Below are positions 17,520 through 26,047 of a DNA stretch of 64,000 nt, piece by piece; position 1 is the first letter of the stretch, and each line of letters begins with the position of its first letter. A model generated the notes under the pieces. It saw only the letters and a list, made by a program, of their open reading frames with translations, was not told the origin of the DNA and ran no database searches. The position numbers and the translations under genes are program-made. This stretch comes from Labrys okinawensis (GTDB lineage Bacteria; Pseudomonadota; Alphaproteobacteria; Rhizobiales; Labraceae): positions 682,001 through 746,000 of the forward strand of contig NZ_PUEJ01000001.1 of the NCBI RefSeq assembly GCF_002982075.1. Direction: 5' to 3'.

Positions 17520-19480
17520 AGCTGCTGCCGCCGCCCGAGTTGCGCCGGCCAGCGCATGATCTCGCCGCGTTCGGTCGAGCGGATCACGGTCTCGACCACG
17601 TTGTTGAGGCCGACGAACTCGGTGAGGAAGCGGTCAAGGATGGCACCGAGCAGAAAGATGCCGCTGCCTTCGAAGTGCTTCTCGTCGAGTGTCACCGTGA
17701 CTTCCAGCCCGCGCACCACGCCCGCGCCGGTGCGTTGGCGGATTCGCCGGGTGATCGGCCTGCTGTCGACGGCGATGACGCCCTGGATGCGCCGTTCGAT
17801 GGCGGCGCTGCCGCGCGTGGCGAAAAGCGAGAGCATTTCGCGCAGCGAGGCCGCCGAATCCCGCGTGCCATAGCCGGAGAGCCCGAGATGATTGAGGCTC
17901 AGCATGCTGATCAGCCGCCAGGCCGAAGTGCCGCCTGCGCCATGCCGGCCGCGTGCTTCCGGATCGGTGGCGGTGGAATCGCGCGGCAGGGTCGGCCCGA
18001 CCACGCAATCCACCCTCAGCGTGGTCCGGTCTTCGAGAATGAAGTCGGCGCCCCCCTGCCCGACCGGCAGATGCTCGGTGAGGTGGCGGTTCGAACACAG
18101 CGCCCGCAGGCTGAGCTCGGCGACGTGGAGGCCATCCGCCCTGTCGCGGTGGTTGGTGAGCGTGACGAACATGTCGCTGCCGACATATTGCGTCGGCTGC
18201 GCATTGCGCCGTTCCTCCTGCGAGCGACGGCGCGGCAGGCGCCGCACGGTATAGAACATCGTCTCGGTGGCGGAGACCCCGAGCGGCGGCGCGGCATAGA
18301 GCGGATAGACCTCCACCTTGTCGCCGCTGCCGGTGACATGGGCGTGCATCCTGATCAGGCGGTGGGCCTCGAAATCGAGATGGCGCGAGCGGTCGGTGAC
18401 GACGTGATATTCGTGCTCGTTGTCCTTCACCGGCACGCGCGCCAGCTGCATCTCGAAGAGATTGGAGGCAGCGGCGGCGTAGAGGGCGAAGCTGTCGGCC
18501 CTGACGACCGATTGCAGCCGGCTGTCCCCCTGGCTGAAGGCGATGACGATGTCGCAGCGATTGGTCCTGATCGCCGATAATATGGTTTTTAGACTGTTTA
18601 GTCTGAAACCGAGGAACTTTGCCGGCAGCACGAAATATTCGCGCAGGAGATCGACCCCCCTGAACACCCGCCGATCGGACGGAAACAGCGGTTCATCGGG
18701 CGCAAAGCCGATCTGGGTAAGGCAGGCCTTGGGCAACGGCACGATGACGGGATCGCCGGCTTCGTCGAGATAGCGAAAATAGATGCCGGTGGTAGCGCCG
18801 AAGAGCTGCTCGTAAAGCCTGACCGCATCGCCCTCTTGACCGATGATGTGAAAGGCCAGCTCATCGGTCCGGCAATTGGCAAACCAGCAATCGGGTCGCT
18901 GCGCCACCTGCTTGTCGGCAGGCTCGGTGAGGCGGTCGGCGGCGGAGCGCCGCAGCAGGGAAAGCCTCAGGCCCGCCTGGCTGGCCGGGCCGGCCTCGAT
19001 GCCCAGGGCCTGCAACGTTGCCGGCCCGCTCAGATATTCGGCCTGGCCAAGCTCGAAAGGCCACAAGGTGACCTCGCTGGCGAGGCGGTATTTGCAGGCG
19101 ATGCGGCGTTCACGCTCGACGAAGCGCGCATCGGCATAGGAGCCGGCGGCGATCCTCACGCCGTCCTTGAGATTGGGATCGCCATAGGGCGGCTCCACCC
19201 GCAGCAGCGCCGCCGAAGGCACCGGCGCCAGATAATCGGGCACGAGCTGGTCGAGCAGATTGTCGGTGAACTCGGCATATTCATGCTTGAGCTTGAGCTG
19301 CACGCGGGAGGCCAGATAGGCGGTGCCTTCGAGCAGCCCCGCGATCATCGGATCCGTGTTGTTCTCCAGGAGCCCACCCAGGCGCTCGGCGACGCCGGGA
19401 AACTCGGCTGCGAACTGCTTGGCTTCCTCCTTGAGAATGCCAAGTTCACGATTGTAGAGTTCGAGGAATTCACGGTTCAT
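17516..19480 (-). CDS. tssF: T6SS baseplate protein TssF
   Basis: This 654-residue ImpG/VasA family protein begins with the family opening MNREFLELYNRELGILKEE and GVAERLGGLLENNTDPMI. It forms the baseplate wedge with TssE, TssG and TssK. The length is slightly above the usual ~590-620 residues. It starts four bases after the tssE stop and overlaps tssG by four bases. Confidence 0.96.
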   Translation of the reverse strand: MNREFLELYNRELGILKEEAKQFAAEFPGVAERLGGLLENNTDPMIAGLLEGTAYLASRVQLKLKHEYAEFTDNLLDQLVPDYLAPVPSAALLRVEPPYGDPNLKDGVRIAAGSYADARFVERERRIACKYRLASEVTLWPFELGQAEYLSGPATLQALGIEAGPASQAGLRLSLLRRSAADRLTEPADKQVAQRPDCWFANCRTDELAFHIIGQEGDAVRLYEQLFGATTGIYFRYLDEAGDPVIVPLPKACLTQIGFAPDEPLFPSDRRVFRGVDLLREYFVLPAKFLGFRLNSLKTILSAIRTNRCDIVIAFSQGDSRLQSVVRADSFALYAAAASNLFEMQLARVPVKDNEHEYHVVTDRSRHLDFEAHRLIRMHAHVTGSGDKVEVYPLYAAPPLGVSATETMFYTVRRLPRRRSQEERRNAQPTQYVGSDMFVTLTNHRDRADGLHVAELSLRALCSNRHLTEHLPVGQGGADFILEDRTTLRVDCVVGPTLPRDSTATDPEARGRHGAGGTSAWRLISMLSLNHLGLSGYGTRDSAASLREMLSLFATRGSAAIERRIQGVIAVDSRPITRRIRQRTGAGVVRGLEVTVTLDEKHFEGSGIFLLGAILDRFLTEFVGLNNVVETVIRSTERGEIMRWPAQLGRRQQL

Positions 19481-19484
19481 GGCG

Positions 19485-20039
19485 TCACAATCTGAAGACT
19501 CTGATCTTGCCGCTCTCGACCTCGACGTCCGCCACGAACTCTATTGGAATATCGGTGGGCGTCGACACCATTTCGGCGCTGATATGGAACCTAAGCTGCC
19601 CGGAAGCGCTGTCGTCGAGCGGCTCACCCGATATGGCCACCGTGCCCGGCACCAGCCGGCAGTCATACAGTTCCAGCCTCTGCTTGAGCAGAAGCGCAAC
19701 CCGCCGCGCCGCCTCCGGACTTGCCACGATCGCGGTCAGATCGGGCAGGCCGAAATTGAGGATCGAGGCCGCCACGGCGTCGAAGCCGTCGAGATCCTCG
19801 ATCGCCGCCAGTTCCACGGTGTTGAGCAAGGAGGCAAGGTCCTCGCCCAGTTCCGAGCGCAGCACGGTCTCGCCGACCGCCGAGCGCGGCGAGGTGCGCC
19901 GGCCGGCAATCACGCGTTCGCCGGCATCGTTGCGATTGTCGATGGGCTTGGCGGCATCGCGCAGCCGAAAGGCCTCCCGGAAGGCATGCATGATGGGAGG
20001 TACGAAACGATCGCTCTTGACAGCCCGGAAACGGCTCAC
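19485..20039 (-). CDS. tssE: T6SS baseplate protein TssE (gp25-like)
   Basis: The 184-residue protein contains the gp25/lysozyme-like core: the VGETVLRSELGEDLASLLNT segment and the following VAASILNFGLPDL. The protein nucleates sheath polymerisation at the baseplate. I choose GTG at 20039 because GGAAG lies about seven bases upstream and the product starts like a compact TssE. An ATG at 19991 would give a 168-residue protein without an SD. Upstream in-frame codons run back into hcp sequence and are unlikely to be translated. It lies between hcp and tssF. Confidence 0.88.
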   Translation of the reverse strand: MSRFRAVKSDRFVPPIMHAFREAFRLRDAAKPIDNRNDAGERVIAGRRTSPRSAVGETVLRSELGEDLASLLNTVELAAIEDLDGFDAVAASILNFGLPDLTAIVASPEAARRVALLLKQRLELYDCRLVPGTVAISGEPLDDSASGQLRFHISAEMVSTPTDIPIEFVADVEVESGKIRVFRL

Positions 20040-20238
20040 TTGGTCTTCCGCATGCGAAGGCGTCTTGCGATGGAACGGCAACCGCCGGAATCGCAAAGAC
20101 GCGCCGAAACAAGGAACTGGAGCAAACACGCCTTCAATCATGAGCGCGCTTGCCCCGGGTCCGGCGATGAAGAGGCAGTCCCTGCCGGGCGGACGGCCGC
20201 CATATTTGCGCAGCCGTCCGCCCTCGAAAGGCGAGGAA

Positions 20239-20727
20239 TTACTGATCCTTGCCGGTGGCGACGTTGTAGGTGAACTCGATCGAACCGCCGTCGGCGGCGC
20301 CGGTCTTGTCCTGAGGCTGATACTCGTGGTTGATCTTCTCATAGGTGACCGAGAAGCTCTCCATCGCGCCGCCGTCGGAGCCGCCGCTCGTCTGATAGCT
20401 GGTGATGAAGCAGTTGGTCAGGGTGATGGTGATGTAGGTGAGCTTATCTTCGCCCGCCGCCTTGCGCACGACGAGCTTGACCTCGTCGATGTGATTGCCG
20501 AAGGCGCAATATTTGAAGATGTTGGCGGAGGCCTTGTCCACGGTCTTGGTGCAATGCAGGTCCTGCAGGACCGACTTGCCCTTGCCGCCGCCGGTGCCGC
20601 TGCCGAAGGTCGAGGAGTTCGAGCCGCCGATGCTCCAGCTCAAAAGCTCCATATAGCCGTCGAGGCTGTCCTGCTGGGTTTCACCCTCGATGCCGTTGAT
20701 CTGAAGTAATGCGTCTGATTGGGCCAT
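20239..20727 (-). CDS. hcp: T6SS inner-tube protein Hcp (TssD)
   Basis: The 162-residue Hcp-family protein forms hexameric rings of the expelled tube and can carry effectors in its lumen. It shows the family opening (ALLQINGIEGE) and the central KSVLQDLHCTKTVDKASANI region, with the closing VTYEKINHEY. ATG 20727 has AGGAG about six bases upstream. It lies between tssC and tssE, in the usual order. Three cysteines are present. A Gly/Ser-rich loop (about 36-50) is typical of surface loops in this family. Confidence 0.96.
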   Translation of the reverse strand: MAQSDALLQINGIEGETQQDSLDGYMELLSWSIGGSNSSTFGSGTGGGKGKSVLQDLHCTKTVDKASANIFKYCAFGNHIDEVKLVVRKAAGEDKLTYITITLTNCFITSYQTSGGSDGGAMESFSVTYEKINHEYQPQDKTGAADGGSIEFTYNVATGKDQ

Positions 20728-20846
20728 TTTACTCTCCTGTGATGTGAGCGGATCCACCTTTTCCAGAAGGCATCCGTCGGATTGAATTGGCCAAGCGGGA
20801 TCGTTCGCTCGCCGGAGCGTTCAGGCAGTCCCGCTTGGATGTCGTG

Positions 20847-22340
20847 TTACTTCTGGCTATTGGGCAGTCTCGAGACGAGACTGATGCCGATATCCATTCC
20901 TTCCAGCTGGTAGTGCGGCCTCAGATAGAACCTGGCGGCGTAGTAGCCGGGGTTCTCTTCGTCGGGGAACACCTCGACCTTGGCGGCGGCCAGCGGTTTC
21001 TTGGCCTTGATCGCCTCGGTCGAGTTCTTGGGATCGCCGTCGACATAGCGATTGATCCAGGTCTGCAGCCATTTCTGCAGCTGATCCTGTTCCATCGTGG
21101 CGCCGATCTTGTCTCGCACCATGCATTTGAGATAATGCGCGAAGCGCGAGACCGCGAACATGTAAGGCAGCCGGGCCGAGAGGTTTTCGGAGGCCGTCGC
21201 TTCGTCCGTATCCATCTTCCTGGGCTTGTACAGCGACTGGGCACCGATGAAGGCGGCCTTGTCGGTATTCTTGCGATGGATCAGCGGCAGCACGCCCGAC
21301 TTCGACAATTCCGCCTCGCGCCGATCGCTGATGGCGATTTCGGTGGGGCATTTGAGGTCGATGCCGCCATCGTCGGTGGGGAATGTGTGCGTGGGCAGGT
21401 TGACGACCTCGCCGCCCGACTGAACGCCGCGGATGCGTACCGTCCAGCCATATTCCTTGAAGGCGCGGTTGATGTTGACCGCCATGGCGTAGGCCGCGTT
21501 CATCCAGGCATATTTCCGGCCCTGATGGCCGTCCGTATCCTCTTCGAAGGCGAACTCCTCCACCGGTTCCGACTTGGCGCCATAGGGCTGGCGCGAGAGA
21601 ACGCGGGGCATGCACAGGCCGACATAACGTGAATCGGGCTGTTCGCGCAGCGAACGGAAGGCGGCGTAATCGGGCGTATCGAAGATCTTGCCGATATCGC
21701 GCGGATTGGAGAGCTCGTTCCAGCTATCCATGCCGAACAAGGCCGGGTTGGCGGCCGCGAAGAAGGGCGCATGCGCCGCAGCCGCGACCTTGCTGATGTC
21801 GCGCAGCAGCTGCACGTCGGGCGGCGAGTGGTCGAAATAATAGTCGCCCACCAGGGCACCGTAGGGGTCGCCGCCCAGCTGCCCATATTCGGCCTCGTAG
21901 AGCTTCTTGAAGATCGGGCTCTGGTCCCAGCGAGCACCGGGATAGACCTTGAACTCGCGAAAGAGCTCTTCCTTCGACACGTTCATGAAGCGGATCTTCA
22001 GCGTGGTGTCGGTTTCGGAATTGAAGACGAGATAATTGAGGCCGCGCCAGGCACTTTCCAATTTCTGGAACTCGGGCGCGTGAATGACCTCGTTGAGCTG
22101 GATCGAGAGTTGCTCGTCGAGCTTGGCGATCATCGAGTCGAGGGTATCGAGGACGTCTTCCTTGACCAGCGAGGTATCGTCGAGGGCCTGGCGGACCAGG
22201 GTGGCGACGGCATTCTCGACCTCGGTGGCAGCACTGTCATTGCGCGGCTTGAAGCTCTTGCGCAACAGGCTGGAGAAGGTCTCCAGGTCGCGGGTTTCGG
22301 TTGCGGGAACGGTCTGGGGGGTAGCGGCTGTTTCGGCCAT
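20847..22340 (-). CDS. tssC: T6SS large sheath protein TssC
   Basis: This 497-residue VipB/ImpC protein includes family hallmarks such as FQKLESAWRGLNYLVFNSETD (quoted here only in part), SPIFKKLYEAEYGQLGGDP and FGMDSWNELSNPRDI. With TssB it builds the contractile sheath. AGGAG is eight bases before the ATG 22340. It is 54 bases downstream of tssB. The length is normal, with no missing region seen. Confidence 0.97.
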   Translation of the reverse strand: MAETAATPQTVPATETRDLETFSSLLRKSFKPRNDSAATEVENAVATLVRQALDDTSLVKEDVLDTLDSMIAKLDEQLSIQLNEVIHAPEFQKLESAWRGLNYLVFNSETDTTLKIRFMNVSKEELFREFKVYPGARWDQSPIFKKLYEAEYGQLGGDPYGALVGDYYFDHSPPDVQLLRDISKVAAAAHAPFFAAANPALFGMDSWNELSNPRDIGKIFDTPDYAAFRSLREQPDSRYVGLCMPRVLSRQPYGAKSEPVEEFAFEEDTDGHQGRKYAWMNAAYAMAVNINRAFKEYGWTVRIRGVQSGGEVVNLPTHTFPTDDGGIDLKCPTEIAISDRREAELSKSGVLPLIHRKNTDKAAFIGAQSLYKPRKMDTDEATASENLSARLPYMFAVSRFAHYLKCMVRDKIGATMEQDQLQKWLQTWINRYVDGDPKNSTEAIKAKKPLAAAKVEVFPDEENPGYYAARFYLRPHYQLEGMDIGISLVSRLPNSQK

Positions 22341-22394
22341 GTGGCTGAACTCCTGGCTTGATCTGCTGGCTTGATCTGCTGGCGGGAGCCGCCG

Positions 22395-22913
22395 TCAGGC
22401 CTCTTCAGGCTTGGCCTGCTCGCTATTGTCCTTGAGCAGCCGCATGAGCTCGGGGTCCTTGAGAAGGGCCTTGATCTGATCCTCGGCCGCGACCTTGCCG
22501 TCCATGTAGCGCTGCAGATTGGCGAGCTGCTCACGGGCCTTCAGCAATTTCGCCAGCGCCGGTATGTTGCGGACGACCTGCGCCGGGTTGAAGTCGCTCA
22601 TTTTCTCGAAGCTGAGCTTGACCGACATCTTCTCGTCGCCCTTGGCGTCGCCGAGCCGATTGGTGACCTTGAAGCTGACGCCAGGCTTGATGGCCTTCAT
22701 GCGGTCATCGAAATTGTCCATGTCGATGTCGAGATATTTGCGCTCGGCGATCGGCGCTTTCTCGACCTCGGAAGCATTGCCGGACAGATCCGACATGACC
22801 GCCATGACAAACGGAATCTCGACGAGTTTTTCCGCATTGTAGGGATCTTCATACTGGATCTGAACGCGCGGCGGGCGATTGCGCTTGATGAACTTCTGTC
22901 CGCTGTCGGCCAT
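22395..22913 (-). CDS. tssB: T6SS small sheath protein TssB
   Basis: This 172-residue VipA/ImpB protein has the family segments RPPRVQIQYEDPYNAEK and LPFVMAVMSDLSG-like IPFVMAVMSDLSGNA, followed by FDDRMKAIKPGVSF. It partners TssC in the sheath. The ATG at 22913 gives the normal family N-terminus; the only SD-like run (GAGGAG) lies about 12 bases upstream. It is the first gene of the tssBCDEFGH run, so the promoter should lie in the 614-base region upstream. Confidence 0.96.
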   Translation of the reverse strand: MADSGQKFIKRNRPPRVQIQYEDPYNAEKLVEIPFVMAVMSDLSGNASEVEKAPIAERKYLDIDMDNFDDRMKAIKPGVSFKVTNRLGDAKGDEKMSVKLSFEKMSDFNPAQVVRNIPALAKLLKAREQLANLQRYMDGKVAAEDQIKALLKDPELMRLLKDNSEQAKPEEA

Positions 22914-23527
22914 GATTTTGTCTCTCTCCTCGACGCTGCAGTCGGAGTTCCCGCCCATCGAAGAAAACCGGCGGAAAAGTTCCCAACCATCGCGCTTGAA
23001 TTCATTGAAGTTGGTGAGCGCCGGCCCAACGGGCGGGTGTCATCCCCCTTGTGATACGCATCTTGCGCCAAACCCCTTCCCCCGTAATCCCCTATTTGGG
23101 GGGCCGGCACCGAGCCCCCTTCGTCGAGTACTGTGGTCGATGGCACAGACCGGCTCTTTCGAAGCAAAACCGGCCGTATTGCGGGAATTTCGGGAAACGA
23201 GACTGGCCATTGCCAGTCTAAACAAGCCAAGTGATTCCGGCGTGACATCGTGCGGGGAACTGCCCCTGCAAGCGGCCTCGATCCACCCGGCACCGGCCCG
23301 ATGAGATCGAGAGCCGGCAATATCTTGTGCGAAGACTTCCCCCTGCCCGCCTCCTTGTGAATGTTACGACGATCGGAGAAGCGCGCGGCGATGACTATGC
23401 CTGTTGGGGGAGTATCTTCTCTTAACTCAGTATAGAACGCAAGATTGATTCCAGGCCCAAGATGAGCTGCGCGAAGAAGGTTTCGATATCTCCGCCCGCG
23501 GGCCGTTCGTCAGATTTTCGGTGCCAC
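22914..23527. other. Promoter region of the tssB unit
   Basis: No gene is seen in these 614 bases. They hold the C-run/G-run motif at 23088-23103 and an overlapping alternative hairpin, GGGGGC (23099-23104) pairing with GCCCCC (23114-23119). They also include a second C-run sequence TCCCCCTTGTGATAC near 23043-23057 resembling other T6SS sites. I found no good sigma-54 promoter on the minus strand. Confidence 0.5.
23088..23103. promoter_or_regulatory. Candidate operator upstream of tssB (C-run/G-run motif)
   Basis: TCCCCTATTTGGGGGG is a near-palindrome about 175 bases upstream of the tssB start. Related sequences precede vgrG/HK (46347), tssA (48016), the tssK/DUF1036 pair (38010) and the PAAR gene (25424). 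It is proposed as the site of the adjacent NarL-type regulator. Confidence 0.4.
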
Positions 23528-24214
23528 TTAGCGCGGCATGTTGATCACGCCCATGCTCGACGCTTCGAAGACGGCTTCTGCCCGCGAATTCACTTCGAGC
23601 TTCTGATAGATGTTCTTGACATAGGTCGCCACGGTGCTGCGGCCGATCTTGAGGATGTCGCCGATTTCGACGAAGGTGAAACCACGCGCCAAGAGTTTGA
23701 GCACTTCGAGTTCGCGTTTCGACAGCAATTCGAGGCCTTTCTTGTCCGCTTCCTGCTCGCGCGGCTGAAACTCCTTGAGCAGTTGCCGGGCGATGACCGG
23801 GCTGATCGGCGAGCCCCCGCGCCGAACCTCACGGATACTTTCGGCAAAACTGTCGAAACGCTCATCCTTCAGAAGATAGCCGCGAGCACCAGCCTTGATG
23901 CTCTCCAATACCTTGTCCTGGTCAGCGAAAATCGTGATGACCATGATGTCGACGTCGGTATACTTCTGAGCCGCATAACGGATGAGGCCGATGCCCGAGC
24001 CATCAGGCAGGCCGAGATCGCATAGCAGCACGTCGAACCCGCCCTTGTCGATCAGGGTTTTTCCCGTGGCGGTGTTCGGCGCATTGGCCACCACCGAGAT
24101 GTCGGGCGCCGCTTCCAGCGCCCCTGTGATGCGTTCCAGGGCCGCGGGATCGTCCTCGACGACCGCGACGCGAATGAGGGGCTGGGGCACTGGCGTGGGG
24201 GTCGTTTCTGTCAT
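23528..24214 (-). CDS. NarL/FixJ-type response regulator with LuxR HTH
   Basis: The 228-residue regulator has a receiver domain (about 13-130) with the acidic pair EDD (about 20-22), the phospho-acceptor Asp in LLCDLGLPDGSG, and the conserved Lys in YLLKD. A LuxR/GerE helix-turn-helix follows (LLSKRELEVLKLLARG, then TVATYVKNIYQKL). The gene lies just upstream of the tssB unit on the same strand. No kinase gene is adjacent; the HisKA_3 kinase at 46542 is the matching type and lies inside the same locus. I infer that the pair controls T6SS expression. Confidence 0.93.
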   Translation of the reverse strand: MTETTPTPVPQPLIRVAVVEDDPAALERITGALEAAPDISVVANAPNTATGKTLIDKGGFDVLLCDLGLPDGSGIGLIRYAAQKYTDVDIMVITIFADQDKVLESIKAGARGYLLKDERFDSFAESIREVRRGGSPISPVIARQLLKEFQPREQEADKKGLELLSKRELEVLKLLARGFTFVEIGDILKIGRSTVATYVKNIYQKLEVNSRAEAVFEASSMGVINMPR

Positions 24215-24485
24215 CGTAGGATATCGTCCGGTTCGACGTTGTCTTCACGGCAAAACGGCCGTCGATCGAGCGGGGAACGTCCTCGCCCGTGACAGCCGGC
24301 ACCCGTTCGCGTGCACTGTTCGCGCCAGCTTGCCAAGACCCGCCTTTAGCGTCAATCTTGCCACAAAAGCCGCACACCCGCCACGTCCCCGGGACTAGAT
24401 CCGGTCCTGCCGGCCCAGGCGAGGCTTGATCCTGCCATTACTGCCTGCCCTTCGCGGTCCTCGCTTAGGCTTTTGGAAACCGAGC

Positions 24486-25400
24486 ATGGACGCGTCCCAG
24501 CAAAGAACCTTCGATACGATCGTGGCCCGCTGCAAGGACCTGATCCCGCCGATCGATATCGCCAGGCACATCAAGGCAGGCACGCGGCAGGTGGCGAACA
24601 ACACGCTTGACGGCATCACGTTCGAGGCGGTGGATCCGGACGATCTCATCGCCGAACTGGGAGGGCGCATGAAGCTGCCGGGCGCCGGCAAGACGCCCGC
24701 ACCCGGCTCCTTCTCCATCGATACCACGCGCAGCCCGCGTCCAGCCAACGCTTCGATGATCAGCATGAAGGAAGACCCGCAGCATTGGGCCCTCAAGGCG
24801 TCGTTCGGCGCCACCGTCGGCGAGGGCTTTCGCGAGCAATGGCGCCCGCCGCCGCCCTCGTTGAGAATAGCGCCGCCGCTGCCTCGTCACGGCAGCGATC
24901 GCGTTTCCCTCGCTTTCGGCGAGACCGGCAAGCGCCTGACCTTCACTGCCCTTCATGCCGCGGTCTCCAGGAACAAGTGCAACATCCATATCGACGAGCG
25001 CGGCTTCGTGGTGGCCATGCCCGAAGGCGCTCTGGTCACGCCCACCTTCTGGGGACATATCGCCAATGAATTGCTGCTCAAGACCCTATTCCGGGACTGG
25101 CTCGACGGGCTGGTCGGCGACAACGTCGTCGGGGCGCTCGTGGTCGAAGCGGTCAATCGCATCTCCCTGCGCTTTTCCGATGCCGAGAACGGCTTTGCCG
25201 GCCTGACCGAGCGGGTGAACCGTATTTCCGGCATCGGCGACGTCAGGGACATCGGCAAGGCATTGCTGCCGATCGGCGTGTCGGCGGACCTGGTTCGCCT
25301 CAGAAACTCGACCATTCAGGCCAATTATTATTGGCACGACGGCCAGCAGACGCTCACGCTCAGCTGGGGCGGCACCTTCGACAAGTTCGGCTCGAAATAG
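24486..25400 (+). CDS. Protein of unknown function upstream of PAAR, possible spike adaptor
   Basis: The 304-residue protein matches no family I recognise. It has no signal peptide or clear membrane segment. A Pro-rich stretch (PPPPSLRIAPPLPR, about 122-135) separates an N-terminal ~115-residue part from a C-terminal part. The latter is rich in alternating hydrophobic residues and ends in NYYWHDGQQTLTLSWGG, suggesting a beta structure. It is the first gene of a plus-strand unit followed by PAAR and an OmpA-like putative effector, and it is divergent from the response regulator. Genes in this position often encode effector adaptors or chaperones, so that is my inference, but it is not similar by eye to DUF1795, DUF2169 or DUF4123 proteins. 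Confidence 0.6.
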   Translation: MDASQQRTFDTIVARCKDLIPPIDIARHIKAGTRQVANNTLDGITFEAVDPDDLIAELGGRMKLPGAGKTPAPGSFSIDTTRSPRPANASMISMKEDPQHWALKASFGATVGEGFREQWRPPPPSLRIAPPLPRHGSDRVSLAFGETGKRLTFTALHAAVSRNKCNIHIDERGFVVAMPEGALVTPTFWGHIANELLLKTLFRDWLDGLVGDNVVGALVVEAVNRISLRFSDAENGFAGLTERVNRISGIGDVRDIGKALLPIGVSADLVRLRNSTIQANYYWHDGQQTLTLSWGGTFDKFGSK

Positions 25401-25423
25401 GAAATGCGGCGGGTTCCGGCTGG

Positions 25424-25442
25424 CTCCCCCTGTTTGTAGGAT
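25424..25442. promoter_or_regulatory. Candidate operator copy upstream of the PAAR gene
   Basis: CTCCCCCTGTTTGTAGGAT lies about 130 bases before the PAAR start. It resembles the 38010 copy (CCTCCCCCATTGTGAGGTAG) more than the palindromic copies. Weak by itself. Confidence 0.25.
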
Positions 25443-25574
25443 GTGCCACGAGGGCGCCCCGGCCTATGATCGGCTCGCACGCTTGGCGCAGAGTGACAAA
25501 ACTGCCGCAGTCGGACAAAGTACGCAGTGAGCTCGCGCGTCCGATGCCCGGATACACGGAACGGGATTTGCCTG

Positions 25575-25865
25575 ATGGGACAACCTGCCTCACGTCTGGG
25601 CGACATGCATGTCTGCCCGCTGGTGAATGTGCTGGTGCCGCATGTCGGTGGTCCGATCGTGATGGCGTCGATGAACGTCGTCACCGGCGGCCAGCCGCAG
25701 GCACGCGTGGGCGACATCTGCATCTGCGTCGGCCCGCCCGACGTGATCGCGCTGGGGTCGACCACCGTCTATGTCAACGGCCAGATGGCGGCACGTATCG
25801 GGGATCTCACCGCCCATGGCGGCACCATTGTGGGTATGTGGCCGACCGTGCTCATCGGCGGATAG
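25575..25865 (+). CDS. PAAR-domain spike-tip protein
   Basis: This compact 96-residue PAAR protein caps the VgrG spike. Repeated short beta motifs are visible: PASRLGDMHVCP, QARVGDICICVG and MAARIGDLTAHGG. They carry the Cys and His residues expected to bind the tip zinc. There is no extension domain, so any cargo must bind non-covalently or be a separate protein. The ATG at 25575 starts the PAAR fold directly. It is followed by the OmpA-like gene 182 bases downstream. Confidence 0.93.
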   Translation: MGQPASRLGDMHVCPLVNVLVPHVGGPIVMASMNVVTGGQPQARVGDICICVGPPDVIALGSTTVYVNGQMAARIGDLTAHGGTIVGMWPTVLIGG

Positions 25866-25887
25866 GCTTTCAGGCCGGACATTCCGT

Positions 25888-25900
25888 TGCACTAAGTGCA
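25888..25900. repeat. Short perfect palindrome between PAAR and the OmpA-like gene
   Basis: TGCACT-A-AGTGCA lies 23 bases after the PAAR stop and about 150 bases before the next start. It could be an operator or chance; only one copy was noticed. Confidence 0.25.
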
Positions 25901-26047
25901 GGAGCGAAGAGCCCGCCTGTAATCGAATTGGGTCTCGATACGTGAATGGCAAAACACAACGAGAAACCAATTCGCCGACATCGCCAATATCATTGCCGAC
26001 GCTTCATCATCTTAGCAATTCAACTCTAGAGTTTACTTGAGGTTGAC

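Noticed and set aside
23145..23170. TGGCAC near 23150 as a sigma-54 promoter
   Set aside because: The -12 element (TTGC-like) is absent at the right distance and the orientation does not face tssB.
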